Made by a program: the position numbers and the translations under genes. From assembly GCA_950295325.1 (NCBI GenBank), contig OX485804.1, positions 9,300,001 to 9,364,000 on the forward strand: a stretch of 64,000 nt of DNA, in the 5' to 3' direction. Of this stretch, positions 1-11,895 are shown one piece after another. Numbering within the stretch: position 1 is the first letter of the stretch; every line of letters begins with the position of its first letter. The notes beneath the pieces were generated by a model, which searched no databases, was not told where the DNA came from, and was given only the letters and a program-made list of their open reading frames with translations. Source of the DNA: Polytrichum commune. Lineage: Eukaryota > Streptophyta > Polytrichopsida > Polytrichales > Polytrichaceae.

Positions 1-3000
1 AGCATAGGAGGTAGTTGTTGACCACCTAGCAAGTTTTCCATCAAGTAGAGAGGAGATTTCACAACCGGAAGTCAAACCGTTGATCGCTTCCTTGAGATTT
101 GGGTATCTCTCCACCATCATCCGGTAGTTTAAGGTCGTCTCTGAGCCTTCACCCGTAAGTAGTAGCCAGCTCTCCCCGTTCATTGAACGACACGTACGGT
201 ATGTGTGTACTCGACAAACTGAGTGTTGAGCTTTGTTTCTATTGTTGGAATGGTTGAAAGCATGCGAATCCTTGTTCACGAGATCAACGAGGATTCCAAT
301 GCACTTACAAAGCACGTCGTTTGGATATCGTGTGGAAGAGTTATGGGGGTTTGAAATTGCGGTTGTAAGAGATCTAAGACCGACACTTATACCAGATAGT
401 CAGAGGGTTTTGTAGTCTTGTCACCAATGTATACATGATATGTGAGGTTTCTAGGTGTTGGTTTTAGGTTAGGTGTTAGTTTTGGGTATACATACCCAAA
501 CGTTTGATAGAGTGTGGTTCACATTATTCATCATCTTTTTCCTTCTTTTTTTGGTAGAAATTGATACATTCTTCAATATCATCAACCGACACAATCACTT
601 GGATGCAATGAATGTTAGAATTGTATCATTTTTTTAATGGTCCTTTTTTGTTTTTGGATAGCATTTGGGAAAATATATGTATCTTGCAAGAACTTTCATG
701 CCATACATAAAACTATCCTATTATCAACATGGTTCATACTTGTATAGATCCAATAATAAATTGGGTAAACAAAGATTCTATGATCTCGACATATCCACAA
801 AATATCAAAATTTGACTAGTATTACAGTTTTGATACCCATGAGTAGGATCCTTGATATTGTTATTGATGTTGATTATAGATACCCATCCACCCACCTACA
901 TACCAGTCCAATATTAGTGGCAACTACGTGACACTTGATGCTACACGACAAGTCACAAAGACCGTTTTAATTAACATGTCGCACCAATTTTTTATGCCAC
1001 GCTAAATCAAATGTTTAGTGCACTTCTCAAGAGGTTCAAAGCTAGAAGTAAGCTCAAAGAAATCTCAAGTAGTGGAGTCTTCTCATTTATGGGAGCTTCT
1101 TCCACACAATTGCTCACAATTCACTAGCTTCACACTTGAACTTTCAACTTGATAGCTTCAACTATGCATGAGTTTACAAGGTTTAGAGGGTGTTTTAATG
1201 CATCTCATAAAACAAACAACATCGACAACAACAAACTTCTCAATAAATTTTCACAAACCCTCGGTTGAAATCCTAGGCTACCTCATGGAGGTCACTTAGG
1301 GAATACCACCATCTGTTGACCATTCCAACAAAGCAAAATGGAGTTGGATGACCTTGCCAATATCTTCAAGCAACTTGTTCGACAAGTGCTACCAAGTGGA
1401 CCATGGGGACCAACATACAAATGAGAAGATTCCCCTTGCTATCCAACATGCAAGTTGGAATGTGGCCGTCCTTGCATTTACCCATTTCAAATGTTGCATG
1501 AGTGACTTAGTGAACTTTATATCTTGAGTTTCTTGAGATCTTTGGGCAAACTTTGACTGATATGAATATGTTGCTATGAAAAACTTGTGCAAAATAAAAC
1601 AATCTTGGGTCCACAACAAACCCCAACATGTTTGTGAAAATAATCATGAAATTGCTCAAATGAAAGCCAATTTTTGGTTATAAAATGAAGAGATGGTCAA
1701 GCCCTTCTCTTGAATTGTGGCAACCACCAATTGTTAATTTATGGAAAAATTTAGTGCAAGTTTCCATGAAGAAGAAGGACCATTTTTTTTGGGGGGGGGG
1801 GGGGTCATTTAGTTGTTTTTGCCAACTTTGCCAGCACATGGAAGTGTGCCCTTAGGAATGTCGAGGGTTCAAACTATCAGTTTGTGGGTCCCAAGTCAAG
1901 GGGTTTTCAAGCATTCTTTGGCTTGTTGTGATTAATTCACATCTATTTAATAACATCCCCAACCCCAACCCCAACCCCAACCTCAACCCCCCCCCTCCCA
2001 TTTTACTTATTGTTGGTAACCCTCTTTTGATGTGTGTATATGTTGGGAGGGGGGTTATGGTCATCACGACGGTTACGGGGGCCCATGATGCAAGTGTCTC
2101 ATGCACAACACACAATGGCATGGATTTCTTTTATGGTGGCAAAGGTGTTATATGGAGTGTAGCCTTTCAGGTGCTAGATTTCAACGGTGATTCAGATGGC
2201 GCACATCCTAATCGTCTTGAGCATGTCGGCATAATTGTGTGTAATTTGACATGCATGGTTGATAGTGGATTTATCTAAATGTGGTTGTTCATTAGGTGGA
2301 TTCCTTTGACATTGCTATGGTCTTACCAGCTCAACCTCGTAGTTCACGTGATATCTGGGCTAAGGCCTTGAGTTTAGGCCACAACTCTTTGTACTAAAAT
2401 GGGCCTCCCACCAAGGGTTGTCTAGCCATGCATGAACAACGTGTTAATAATTTGCAATGTTAATGCTCAATAGTAATGATGCTTAGAATACAACCAAAAT
2501 CCCATCCTTCCCTCTACTAACCACTAAGATAGCCGACCCATTCCCAACCACCACCCCATTTTTTGTAGCTTAGGTTAACCTATTTTTATGCATGTCAATA
2601 TCAATCTAAGATCAACATTGACATGTCATGATCAAAATTTGAACTTAGCCAAATGTTAGTGGCTAAGTTGACAACTAGGTCTAGGTTGCAAGCACGTTTA
2701 GGTGCCATAATTATGGATTACATGAATCAAGCACTCTAACCAATTGGTGATCAAACAAAGGGTACCTACATCACAAGGATAAGTCAAAGAGAATATCTAC
2801 TTAGAAAATTCAAAGTAATTTGGTTATTGAGAAAAAATATTATGAAAAGAAAATGAAATGCTTCTCACATCTAATACTCTACACATGGATTTTGTTTTCT
2901 CTTGGATCATACTTAAATTTCATATATGGTAAAATGTTCTAACTGGTTACGAACGGGTCAGCTACAATAGATGCCATTACCCAAATAACAATATCAAACC

Positions 3001-3186
3001 AAGTCCATGTTAACATACTCTAGGACATCAAACCAATCCTTGCATGTATACATCCGATCGAGCCCTATGTAAAAACCTCACGAACATTCAATAAATCCTC
3101 AAGGCTACATGAACCAAGAGGGAGGAGGGTCTACATAACCTACGCTCGAGGGGACTAACGGAGTATGTGAATGCAAGATGAATGTA
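1..3186. other. Intergenic, no gene recognised
   Basis: No coding region, RNA gene or complete mobile element could be supported here. The open frames present are short, overlap on both strands and lack recognisable motifs. The stretch includes a run of about a dozen G at 1791-1804 and a C-rich (CCCCAA)n tract at 1957-1998. The composition matches the other intergenic blocks of the window. Confidence 0.6.
1957..1998. repeat. (CCCCAA)n simple repeat with poly-C end
   Basis: Four or so consecutive CCCCAA units lead into a C-rich run. It resembles a telomere-type hexamer but does not match the usual plant telomere unit CCCTAAA, and it is short, so it is treated as a simple repeat. It explains the proline/asparagine-rich translation seen across it. 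Confidence 0.8.
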
Positions 3187-3531
3187 AAGTCTACATGGCA
3201 TCAAATGGATCATGTTTCATGGTCACTTGGATTATTTTCAAAAACCACCTCTTGGAGGTAGGCCTAACACAAAATTGAGAGACCATGGCACTCCGCACAC
3301 TCAAAACTGTTGATTTGTTCTATTTGTATCATGTCTAAGAACCCGCATGAATAGAAACTCATTGAAATAACGTTTGGTTGAGGGCCCAATCACATGTGAC
3401 TTCACACTACACTTGAGGGTCTGTGACCACATGACATGATTTTGGAGGTGTGTCGGGACGGCCTTTGGACACTTACTCAGGGCTCTCACAATTTAATGAT
3501 CACGGCTCTTGGCTTGTGTGTGAAGTGGCCC
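3187..3531 (-). mobile_element. MITE of the GGGCCACTT family, truncated copy
   Basis: About 340 bp match, in inverted orientation, the element at 35025-35404. Shared blocks include the stretch around GTGTGAAGTGGCCC at one end, the segment reading like GACCACATGACATGATTTTG, and a block near AAAACCACCTCTTGGAGGTA. The GGGCCACTTCACA end is present at 3518-3531 as its reverse complement. The other terminal repeat is not visible, so this copy is truncated. The family has no coding capacity. Confidence 0.65.
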
Positions 3532-4435
3532 TAAGCTCGTGCAATTCCCTACAGAGTTTAGGTTGTTTTGGGTCTACCCTACAAATTTCTCGTGCAACTG
3601 GGTAAAGTATTTGGGCAGCCCAGAGAAAAAAAGTAAAAGTCAATGATTATTTTTGGGGTTCACTAATCAAGTACAACTTTGACCATCTCAAAATGACCAT
3701 CTATATATATATATGTATATGTTTTTTCCATTGTGTACCTATGATTTCGAAGAGTATGTATTTCTAAAATTATCAAAATCCCCACTTGGACACTCAAAAT
3801 ACATTTTCTAATACCCCAAAGAAAAACATTAACAATAAAAAAATAAAATTGACAAATGCTTGTCTTATAAGAGTTATAGGACAATGAACATTCTTATTTA
3901 TTTTATGATAGGAGGGGTGGGGGGGGGGTTCTTGCTGTAGTTGGTTGAGATTTTAGTGTTTCCAATATCAATTGGTTACACGTTGACATCTTTTGGTATT
4001 TATGTATTAAAATATGGCATATTCTATAAATAGATATAAATTGATCGGTAATTTCCCCAAAGTCTTGATTTTGACCCTCCTACTAGAATGTGGAGAGCCG
4101 TGGACATAGGTTATTAGACTTCCATGTATTTGCTAAAGCAATTTTATTGAATATTGGTTTTAAGAGGAGGAAGGTTTAAGCTCGAGGATGAAATTAGTAG
4201 GTGGACCCAAATTTGAGAAGATGAGAGTAGCTAGTTGGCACATACAAACCCTACCCCATCAAATTTTGTCTACATTTGGGCGGGTTTGTCCTTATTCCCA
4301 TTAGAATTTGGTGGGCACGCGGCCTACATGGAATCTCACCCTAAGGCTTTACCCCCTCCCCCCAAAAAAAAATTAAAATTAAAAGAATGTGGAAAATTTA
4401 GTCTAGAATGGTTATTAGGACTTGAACACACAGTC
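3532..4435. other. Intergenic, no gene recognised
   Basis: Non-coding. It contains a short TA-rich microsatellite near 3702-3722 and a G run near 3918-3928. Positions 3942-3995 resemble 8347-8400: both read GGTTGAGA or GGTCGAGA, then TAGTGTTTC, then GTTGACATCTTT. The shared segment is a small dispersed repeat of unknown type. Confidence 0.5.
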
Positions 4436-4720
4436 TTATACACATGTCTTTTGGTGTTTGTTCTCAAAGCCATACCAAAACCACCTATCACTCAAATACA
4501 CGTGTCCGATTATGGCAAGTAACTAAATTAGGCATGTCTACCTTACTACTAACAAAATACAAATACTGTTGTTTTTTTTGAGAGCAAGGCAAAAGAAAGG
4601 AACATGCTAAGGTGGATGTGCCTAATTCGGTTACTTATGTAAATTGGACACTCCTATTTGAGTGGTGTATGCTTAGGTGTTCATCTAGGCATGGACACCA
4701 AAAAGAAGTGTGTCCAAAAG
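4436..4720. repeat. Fold-back element with ~120-nt arms
   Basis: The left arm (about 4436-4560) and right arm (about 4600-4720) are imperfect reverse complements around a short loop. The arms include TCACTCAAATACACGTGTCC paired with the complement of GGACACTCCTATTTGAGTG, and AAATTAGGCATGTCTACCTT paired with AAGGTGGATGTGCCTAATT. Single-arm relatives occur near 12430-12550, 14930-15060 and 16420-16500. It looks like a fold-back MITE family and could be transcribed into a hairpin small-RNA precursor, though no transcript evidence can be seen. Confidence 0.6.
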
Positions 4721-5020
4721 AGATTGGAGTAATGTGCTAAAAAATCATTAACCATTGTAGGTTGAATAGTCAACATAAATGGAGGGTTCTATGTGACCAT
4801 TTAATTAATGAGCACGGTAATATTCACTTTGACGATTAATAAGATACTCACATGAGCTTTGAAGATTGTGAGGAAAGTGGCTACGGCCTCAAACTATATT
4901 TGTTAACCGTTCATCCTGATTGTGTGTTTTATATCCTTGAAGAAGTAGGGTAGTCGGAAAAAAAAACAACCATTTAAAACCCAACTTGCACATGTAAATC
5001 TATAATCCAAAAAAAAAAAT

Positions 5021-5140
5021 CTACAAGGAATGACACTTAATTTTGGGTTAACATTTAGTGTTGATGACACTATACCTTACTTTACAATTAGTATTGACCA
5101 AGACAATTAGAATTGGTGATACGAAATACCATATTTAGTG
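5021..5140 (+). mobile_element. TA-flanked CACTAAATA MITE, right-end fragment
   Basis: About 120 bp match the right third of the elements at 25509-25894 and 43565-43954: TACAAGGAATGACA, then TTTAGTGTTGATGACACTA, then AATTAGTATTGA, ending GAATTGGTGATACGAAATAC and TTTAGTG. The left two thirds are missing. Confidence 0.65.
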
Positions 5141-5210
5141 CAATTTTTAAAGAAAAAAAAAGGTTATGGAAATTGATAAATTTTTGAAATGGTAATGTTA
5201 ATTGCAACAT

Positions 5211-5460
5211 ACAATCAATCTATAGGTTAACTCATAACCGCTCGTCTAAATGCTACTTCTTGGCTATGACAATTGCCAATACTCTTATGAGGATAATTAA
5301 TCACAAGCCGCCGCCACATAAACCTTAACTCTGTTTGCCTAAAAAAATGCAAATCTCATTTATGTTGGCATTACATGTACCCTAGTGAGTGGTTAAATGG
5401 ACGTGGTCGACTATGGATGCCTCGACCTGAAGGTTGAAATGGCGAGATGGAACTGTGACT
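5211..5460 (-). repeat. Dispersed repeat with coding-like character, copy 1
   Basis: This stretch aligns with 11669-11895 over about 225 bp: both contain CTATAGGTTAAC or CTATAGGTTGAC, CTTGGCTATG, CTAGTGAG and ACTATGGATGCCTCGA or a close variant. On the minus strand the second copy is nearly open for about 70 codons, reading through segments such as NADMNEIYRFLGE and TRVSTTAIAKH. I do not recognise the family. It may be a remnant of a transposon coding region. Confidence 0.5.
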
Positions 5461-5867
5461 CAACCAAAACAAAAAAAATTGGTTATATAGAATAGAGTTA
5501 TCCATAAGAGGATGTGACACATACATTACTCATCACTAGGGTGGTGCTTCCCTAGCGTTGAGAATTTTGGGAACTTGTAAAGAATAATATCATACTTGTG
5601 ATGTTGGGTCATCCTTGCAAATTAATAGTACTCAATCTAAGTATTGTTCATTCCACATGGGCAAACCAACATACAAGGCTCAATTATTGGCTAGTCTATA
5701 GGGTCCACGTGAATTATTTATATTCCTAGGCCAACCACAATTGACCAACATCCGAGTCAATATTTAAGTACTGTGTTTGACATGCATAATCGCGACACAT
5801 ACATTCGTAGACTCCCACTAGCTTGCTCCATATAGCAAAGGGAGCAACTACGGTAGTACGTGTGATC

Positions 5868-6170
5868 TTATGTAGAGGTGACACACAAGGACAAAATCAC
5901 AAGTTTACACACGGACCAAAAGCTGTGACCATGAAAATTTATGGACCCTTGAAAATCATGCAAAGGCCATGTTGTGGGAAATAAATTCCATTTCGCAATT
6001 GATGGGCCCTCAAGCTTAGTATATTTTGAAAGTAGACCATGTTGAGGGACCGTGACATACACTATAGACACTCCAAAATTGTAGGTAAGGTAAGCCGTGT
6101 ATTTATGTAACTTCTTATATTTCACCTCATGGACTGTCACCACTAAAGGTCCAACCCTTTCTCATAGGGT
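5868..6170. repeat. Dispersed repeat, copy 1 of a pair
   Basis: It aligns with 19925-20215 in the same orientation. Shared blocks include TTTACACAxGGA or TTTACACATGAT near the start, CCCTTGAAAATCAT, and AAAGTAGACCATGTTGAGGG. The start is also loosely similar to the GGGCCACTT MITE family, so both may be old, diverged relatives of it. No coding capacity is seen. Confidence 0.5.
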
Positions 6171-7776
6171 AACACATATGGATCATATTTTTTTAAGATA
6201 ATCTCGCGAGGGTAAAAAGAACTTTGTGAGAGAAAACTTGTTGATTTCATTTTATAGTAATTTTCTCAAAATTTGTGATCTTAAATCAATAATGAAATAG
6301 TCCCTTACAGTATTTTCGATACATTTTTTGATCTCACAAGTAGTTCCATTTGTCGTTTATTCCTTTGGTAAGATGACTCCATAGAAGTGCAAACTGAATT
6401 TCATGAAGATTCCAAGTTAGTTCACGATTTTTTAACCAATATTACTAGATTTTCTACCGATTTCGTAAACCTTCTCAATTAGTTGATGTTTTTGCTAAAC
6501 CGACTTGACATGTGGCACACCTAAATTCATGATAGTGGACCTTTACCTCTAGCAACTTCTTGAATCTCCCAAACCAATTTCTTAAATCTTTTCACACTAT
6601 ATGGTTTTCGTATTTTCAACTTTCTCGTCTCGTTTCATATTCTTTGCCTTCTCGTAGTTGAATGAATCCTCTTCATTTTGTGTTTACATGGAACATTAAT
6701 GATGATGTACAAGCAATCATTGTAGATACGGTCCACGGTTGGATAAGAGAGGTCAATCAAAATTCTAGTAGAGTTAGTCATGGGGAGCGATTGTGAGAAT
6801 CTTATACATGATGTAGCGTTCTTTTTGAAATAAAGTTATAATCGATTTTGTGAAGTTGTGAATATGGGTGCCAACTCATGAAATTCTTCACAACATGTAG
6901 TGGAATTGGTTAAAAGTTGAAATTAATACAGTTGTCTATATAGTGAACGCGGTTCACGATTCCAATGAACTATATATATATATACACCTACATATATAGG
7001 AAGTTAAGATCATACATTGGATAACTAAGAGGTATGCTCATGAAGTGATAACTCCCTCTCTCTCTCCATGAACAAGAAGGTTGCTCACTTGAAACCAGAT
7101 TGATTTTAAATTCCAAGAAGCCAAAAAGCTACACCGTTTAAAGTATTTAGTGTCACTTCCTATCCAGTGTTGCGTCGTCCTCTAACTTTGTACTATATCT
7201 CTCGTTTTTCCTTTACCAACAAAGGCCAAATCGGTGGTTTGGACACTATAGAGCCATCGACATTCTGTATACTCGGTAGAAATCAATGCTAACAGTAAAA
7301 TGTTATATGCATAACTAATAAATCCCATAAACAAGATCGAAAGTGCATATGCGATAATTCCATCAACTGCACCCCCCCCTCCTTTCCTCTCCCTCCTCTC
7401 CTAAAGTTACTGCATGCATGGCGATTGCACGATACATCATGTGCCCAAGTCACTGCGTCCCATGCTAATACTTAAACAAAGTCAAATGGGCCTATTGATC
7501 GGGGCGTGTTATGTATCTATATATAGAGAGGGCCTTCAACTGTTTCAACACCATCCCCGGCCCGAAATGCTGAGGAATCGGGCTAAATCACGGCACGATC
7601 CGGGTGGCCATGCACCGTGGTCAAGGCCCCCGTGGCGGCCCCAAAACCTCCCTGCCAACAAATGGAAAGCTGTCCATGTTCGAGCTAAATTATAGTCGGA
7701 GGCGAGGGGAGGGGGGAGGCGAGGTTCAACTTGTCGGGGGCTCCATCATTCTAGGGCCCCCAATTATCCTGGGGCT
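6171..7776. other. Intergenic, no gene recognised
   Basis: Non-coding AT-rich sequence with a TA microsatellite near 6971-6984 and a short CT run near 7052-7066. From about 7540 the base composition turns distinctly G/C-rich up to about 8220, but none of the frames there shows a recognisable protein. Confidence 0.5.
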
Positions 7777-7868
7777 GGGGCGAACCAACCCGTACACTGG
7801 TTCCTTGAAGGCAAGTGTTTAGGCATCTAGCAAGGAACGAGTGTATGGGTGGGTGGGTGGGTTCGCCC
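7777..7868. repeat. 92-bp fold-back MITE, GGGCGAACC ends
   Basis: The element starts GGGGCGAACCAACCC and ends GGTGGGTTCGCCC. The internal halves also pair: GTTCCTTG near the left opposes CAAGGAAC near the right. The whole unit can fold into one hairpin. The same unit recurs twice at 9336-9521. It is too small to code. Confidence 0.75.
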
Positions 7869-9335
7869 AAATCTTATCCCGGAGGAGGGTGACTCACGAG
7901 ATTTTCGACTACGGGCCAGTTTCCGCCAACGATTGGCATTATGGCCACGGCTCTTCAGTGGGCATGATATCCATGCTTCTATTTCGATGGGACCGTGGAG
8001 AAGTCCATGGGACTGTAGCCCGAAGTCTTTCGGAGGGCACGAGTCTTGAGTGTATACTCGAGATTCCGTCAAGCTTACTTTCAGGAGTTGTCCCCAGGGA
8101 AAAAATCCTTCACAGTCCCGGCCAACATTAAAGATGTTATGGGTTGTGGTCCAAAACTACTACCCTCAAGTAAACATGAAGCGGGGGTGGTGGTGGTGGT
8201 GGTGGTGGTGGGGGGGCGCTGTGACATTCTCAACCAATGAGAATGCATATTAATTTTCAAGAATTGTGGTCTAACGGCTTTCATATAGCATGCCCTAACT
8301 TACATACGATGGTAAGTGTATGGGAAGGAGTTTTTGGGCATAATTGGTCGAGACCCTAGTGTTTCTAAAACCAACCGGTGGTTAAATGTTGACATCTTTC
8401 GAGTTTTCTTTTATCAAATTGAGGAAGATTATGTTGATGACAACTCGCAACGGAACGGTAGCCTTCAATTTGAACCGGTCATTTCTCGAACTCAACCATG
8501 TCATCCATAACTAACTAGCGGTTGGTTCTCCATGTTCATCAACGGGAGAGTTCATAAAGCCAGCCTCCACCGACGCGAGACATCCAATTAAGCCCTCTCT
8601 GACGAGAGACTGATCACACCAGCCACTTCAGACACCATTCGTCGACACCTCCTCCTACTAGAATCATGTGAGAAGTGGTGGACCAACATGTAGACCTAAA
8701 TCTTAACATAATCCCCAGCAATTTCACGGTGGGAGTGAAACCGGGGCATGGGGGAGGCTCTTCTGACAAGGCCAAGAGCCAGCCCCATCCTTTTGGGTGT
8801 TGAGGCGTAGGGGGGGGTAGGGACGGCTAAGGTTAGCCATGGGTAGTTAAATATTGAATAATTCGGGTGGCTAATTAATTAAGGGGCTGGTGGTCTGTAG
8901 TATGAATATTGTACACTAGGGGGCAGCGGCTGGCTAGCTGGCTAGCTAGGTCTCCTCCATCTATCTATATATCTATCTATGTATCAGCAGTCAGCTAGCT
9001 GAAATGTAGGCTACTTAGCTGGAGTAGGGTGCCTTTATTGAGTAATGGTGGAGGGGAGGAATGTTTTTGGCCCTCCTTTATAGGACAAGGAATCAAAGGG
9101 CCTATGCCCTTCCTCTTTTCGAGGTCTACATGACCCAATGACTTATACCTGCCTGCCTTGCCTGCCTGCCTCCCTTTTGGCCTCAAAGCATGGCCCAACG
9201 GCCACCACCTCCCCCCTTAATCACCTCCCTACAAACAACCACTAAAAGCTACTCCCCCCCCCCCTCCTTACTTAACCTTCTTCTTACCCTCTTCCTCCCC
9301 CCCCACCTCAAAATGTGGGTAACCACTTGTTGATT
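7869..9335. other. Intergenic, locally G/C-rich, no gene recognised
   Basis: There are overlapping frames on both strands at 7841-8280, but they are a by-product of G/C richness and of a (GGT)n run at 8187-8212, which translates as poly-V or poly-W. The region 8930-8960 carries a CTGGCTAGCTGGCTAGCTAG palindromic run, followed by (ATCT)n near 8960-8982. No domain or conserved motif is visible. Confidence 0.5.
8187..8212. repeat. (GGT)n microsatellite
   Basis: Eight or nine GGT/GTG triplets in a row, followed by a G run. A simple repeat; it creates spurious poly-valine and poly-tryptophan frames. Confidence 0.95.
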
Positions 9336-9521
9336 GGGGCGAACCAACCCATTCACTCGTTCCTTGTTGCATGCCTAAACCCGGCTAGGGCGAACCGACC
9401 TTTACATTGGTTCCTTGGAGGCAAGGGTTTAGGCATCCAACAAGGAACGAGTGTGTCGTTGGTTTGCCTAAATCCCTAAATCCTTGCCTTCAAGGAACCA
9501 TTGTACAGGTGGGTTCGCCCC
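9336..9521. repeat. Fold-back MITE nested inside a copy of its own family
   Basis: The outer copy starts GGGGCGAACCAACCC at 9336 and ends GGGTTCGCCCC at 9521. It is in the opposite orientation to the copy at 7777-7868. Its centre is interrupted by an inner copy (about 9388-9467) that runs GGGCGAACCGACC to GGTTTGC. The inner copy is bordered on both sides by CTA (9385-9387 and 9468-9470), which would fit a 3-bp target duplication. The halves of the outer copy (…GTTCCTTGTTGCATGCC and CCTTGCCTTCAAGGAACC…) rejoin into the standard unit when the inner copy is removed. Confidence 0.7.
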
Positions 9522-9522
9522 A

Positions 9523-9545
9523 TTCTTCTTCTTCTTCTTCTTCTT
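9523..9545. repeat. (CTT)n microsatellite
   Basis: Seven TTC/CTT triplets directly after the fold-back MITE end. Confidence 0.95.
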
Positions 9546-9641
9546 TGCCACCCCATATTGTCGCATGTTCGAGGGGAGGGAGGGAGGGGAGGAGCGGGGC
9601 GGAGCAGCGGACCCTATGAACGAGGATATATGATTGCTTAG

Positions 9642-10195
9642 GGGTTGCTTACACCATGGTCCATGAAGTGGTCCTAAGGCCCTATAAAATTTGTGATTGG
9701 TTGTTGAACTTGTCCCAAGATCACTTCGGTTTACACCAAGGAAAAAATGTCAAGGTGACCATGGAGTTTGAGGTCCCCAAAAGACATAGTTTAAGGCCTA
9801 CATAATACAAGTTTTGTGGTGGGAGAGGCAAAAATTGTGCTCTAGTACAAAAAAGGCAAGGGCCCATGGCAAATAAATAATATTATAATAATTTTTTTGG
9901 GGGGGGGGGGCAAGAGAAGGCGAAAACAAGAGAAGACAAGAGGATGGTCAAACTTGAACTATCTTTCAAAAATGCCCTTTTTGGACTTTTAAAAAAAAAA
10001 ATTGCACATTCATTTTTTGGTGCATGGTCATTCCTCTTGGTCCACATTCAATTTACACCTAGTGAGGGGCCCAAAGGCTTTGCAAATTGATTTTTTTTAA
10101 AGAAATCATATTATGAAAGTTGGACCATGAAGTCGGACCATGGGAAAAGGCCATTTTCCATGGTCTGACTTCATGGTCCATGGTGTAAACTGGCC
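9642..10195. mobile_element. MITE with TTACACCATGGTCCATGA inverted ends
   Basis: The left end GGGTTGCTTACACCATGG, continuing TCCATGAAGT, is the imperfect reverse complement of the right end, which reads ACTTCATGGTCCATGG then TGTAAACTGGCC. The element is about 550 bp, non-coding, and carries a G run (about 9899-9910) and A/T runs. The outer GGG..GCTTACAC resembles the GGGCCACTTTACAC ends of the MITEs at 33835 and 35025, so a common superfamily is likely. A target duplication could not be settled. Confidence 0.6.
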
Positions 10196-11668
10196 TTTAG
10201 TTACACATGAAGGGGAGGAGGCCACACGTGTTCAAAAACGTCGGTTTCGAAACATAATCTAATAAGCCAAGGTAAAAGTAATTTTAGCCTTGACATATGC
10301 CTAACTTTGAGGAGCTTTTGTTTCAAAGTTGGTGCCTCTCTTTTTTGGTAAAAACCGTCCGTTTTCAAGTGGAGGTCACACACGCCCAAAACCAGAGGTT
10401 TTCACAAAAAGTTGTCTCAGACCATAGAGGTGAAACAATATGTTTTGAAGCTTTAGACCACACTACTACATGTGCAAGTGAGCCGCCGTTTTTGTTAGTT
10501 TAGTGGCACCCTGCCTCAAAGATGACTACTTTACAAAAAGATCACAATACTAATTTAAAACATCTATGTCTTCTTGTTAGCTCCCAAAATGATGGGCCGT
10601 GCTTTTCCCCCATTATTTTTCAAGAGCTAGTAATCTAGTGGGAAGGCAAACCCATGTTCCAACTGCCTGTTCAATAAATAATCAACTTTTTATTAGCTCC
10701 CGGATGCTAGAAAGGTGGCATTGGTGGGTGAAACCAATAATTTCATACCTTGTGTGCCTCCCCTTCATTGCCGATCGTAAACGGAGGTTTTAAGCCTTGT
10801 GACAAAAACCATTGTCTTGGATTAGAGTTGAAAATGAACGTTTACACTCAATACAAGAGGGATTGACATTGAATCCAAGCTCCTTAAAACTAGGTAGATG
10901 TCAAGGCTGAAATTCTTGTACCTTAGCTTACCAAAGTCCATTTCAAAATTGAGTTAAAAAATAACTTGTTCAAGTTCAAGACTTTAGGCAAATCACCGAT
11001 TGTTTTAGAAGAATCTTTGGAATGTACCTTACATTGATGAAAGGAAACCAAAAGATGTCAACATGGAACCGGTCGGACTTGGAAACATTTGGATCTCGAT
11101 TGATTTTGTCTAAAATCTTCCCAAACACTGGGCCACAGCCTCGGGTGGATTTTGTTGCCTAAAGGTTTTAGAATGCCAGTAGAGCATTGAAGGACTTGCC
11201 ACATGAACTAACTCGTTCACATGGGTATAGAAATAAAGCAAGAGTAGAGGAAAAAAAACAAAAAACATGGTCCTAAAATAGAATGCTTTTCAAAAGAATT
11301 GCTTCATTAAAATGACACGTGCAATCTAGACCCCTCGTAGATTGGGTTGTGGCAAAACACACACACACACTCTCATGGTGCTGCATTGTTGTCGAAATGT
11401 TCTGTTGTAGATCATGTTTCATGTATGTTGTGAGAATATTTTACACTTGCATAGTTAACAAGAGCTTTCGGAAAAGGTCCTTGTTAGTATAATCACTAAG
11501 GTTGAGGCACCTATAACCTATAAAAGAAGAGGGTGTGCATCCATTTAGGAGGAGCAATAGTGGAGAATTATTTTTCTTGTGAAGAGAAATAAATTCTAAG
11601 GAGAATGAAAAAGAAAATATTGAATATGGAAATTGTTGCAAATTTGAACGAGGCAAAGTTCGGGTGAC
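10196..11668. other. Intergenic, no gene recognised
   Basis: No gene. About 11030-11130 resembles 21140-21230 inside the inverted-repeat element at 20908-21392: TTGATGAAAGGAAACC, then GAACCGGTCGGACTT, then ATCTCGATTGATT. This marks another dispersed repeat of unknown type. An (AC)n run lies at 11358-11370. Confidence 0.5.
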
Positions 11669-11895
11669 ACATAGTTGATCTATAGGTTGACCCATAACCA
11701 CTCATCCAAATGCTAGTGCTTGGCTATGGCAGTTGTCGAAACTCTTGTGAGGTAATCAATCACAAGTTGTCATCGCATAAACTTTAATTCCGTTTCACCT
11801 AAAAACCTATAGATCTCATTCATGTCGGCATTACAAGACCCTAGTGAGCGGTGAAATGGACTTTGGTCAATTATGGATGCCTCGATCTTACAATG
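11669..11895 (-). repeat. Dispersed repeat with coding-like character, copy 2
   Basis: Second copy of the repeat at 5211-5460. The minus strand reads with few stops for about 70 codons: near the start IEASIIDQSPFHRSLG, then NADMNEIYRFLGETELKF, then LVIDYLTRVSTTAIAKH. That a translatable frame is still visible in a diverged repeat suggests descent from a coding segment of a mobile element. I do not recognise it. Confidence 0.5.

Noticed and set aside
1957-1998. Interstitial telomere repeat
   Set aside because: The unit is CCCCAA rather than CCCTAAA and is only about four units long, fading into a C run.
1928-2278. 116-codon plus-strand frame
   Set aside because: Begins in the CCCCAA repeat (Asn-Pro repeat) and has no recognised domain; a weak case compared with chance.
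8046-8284. Overlapping frames with poly-Val, poly-Trp or poly-Thr
   Set aside because: Products of the (GGT)n run at 8187-8212.
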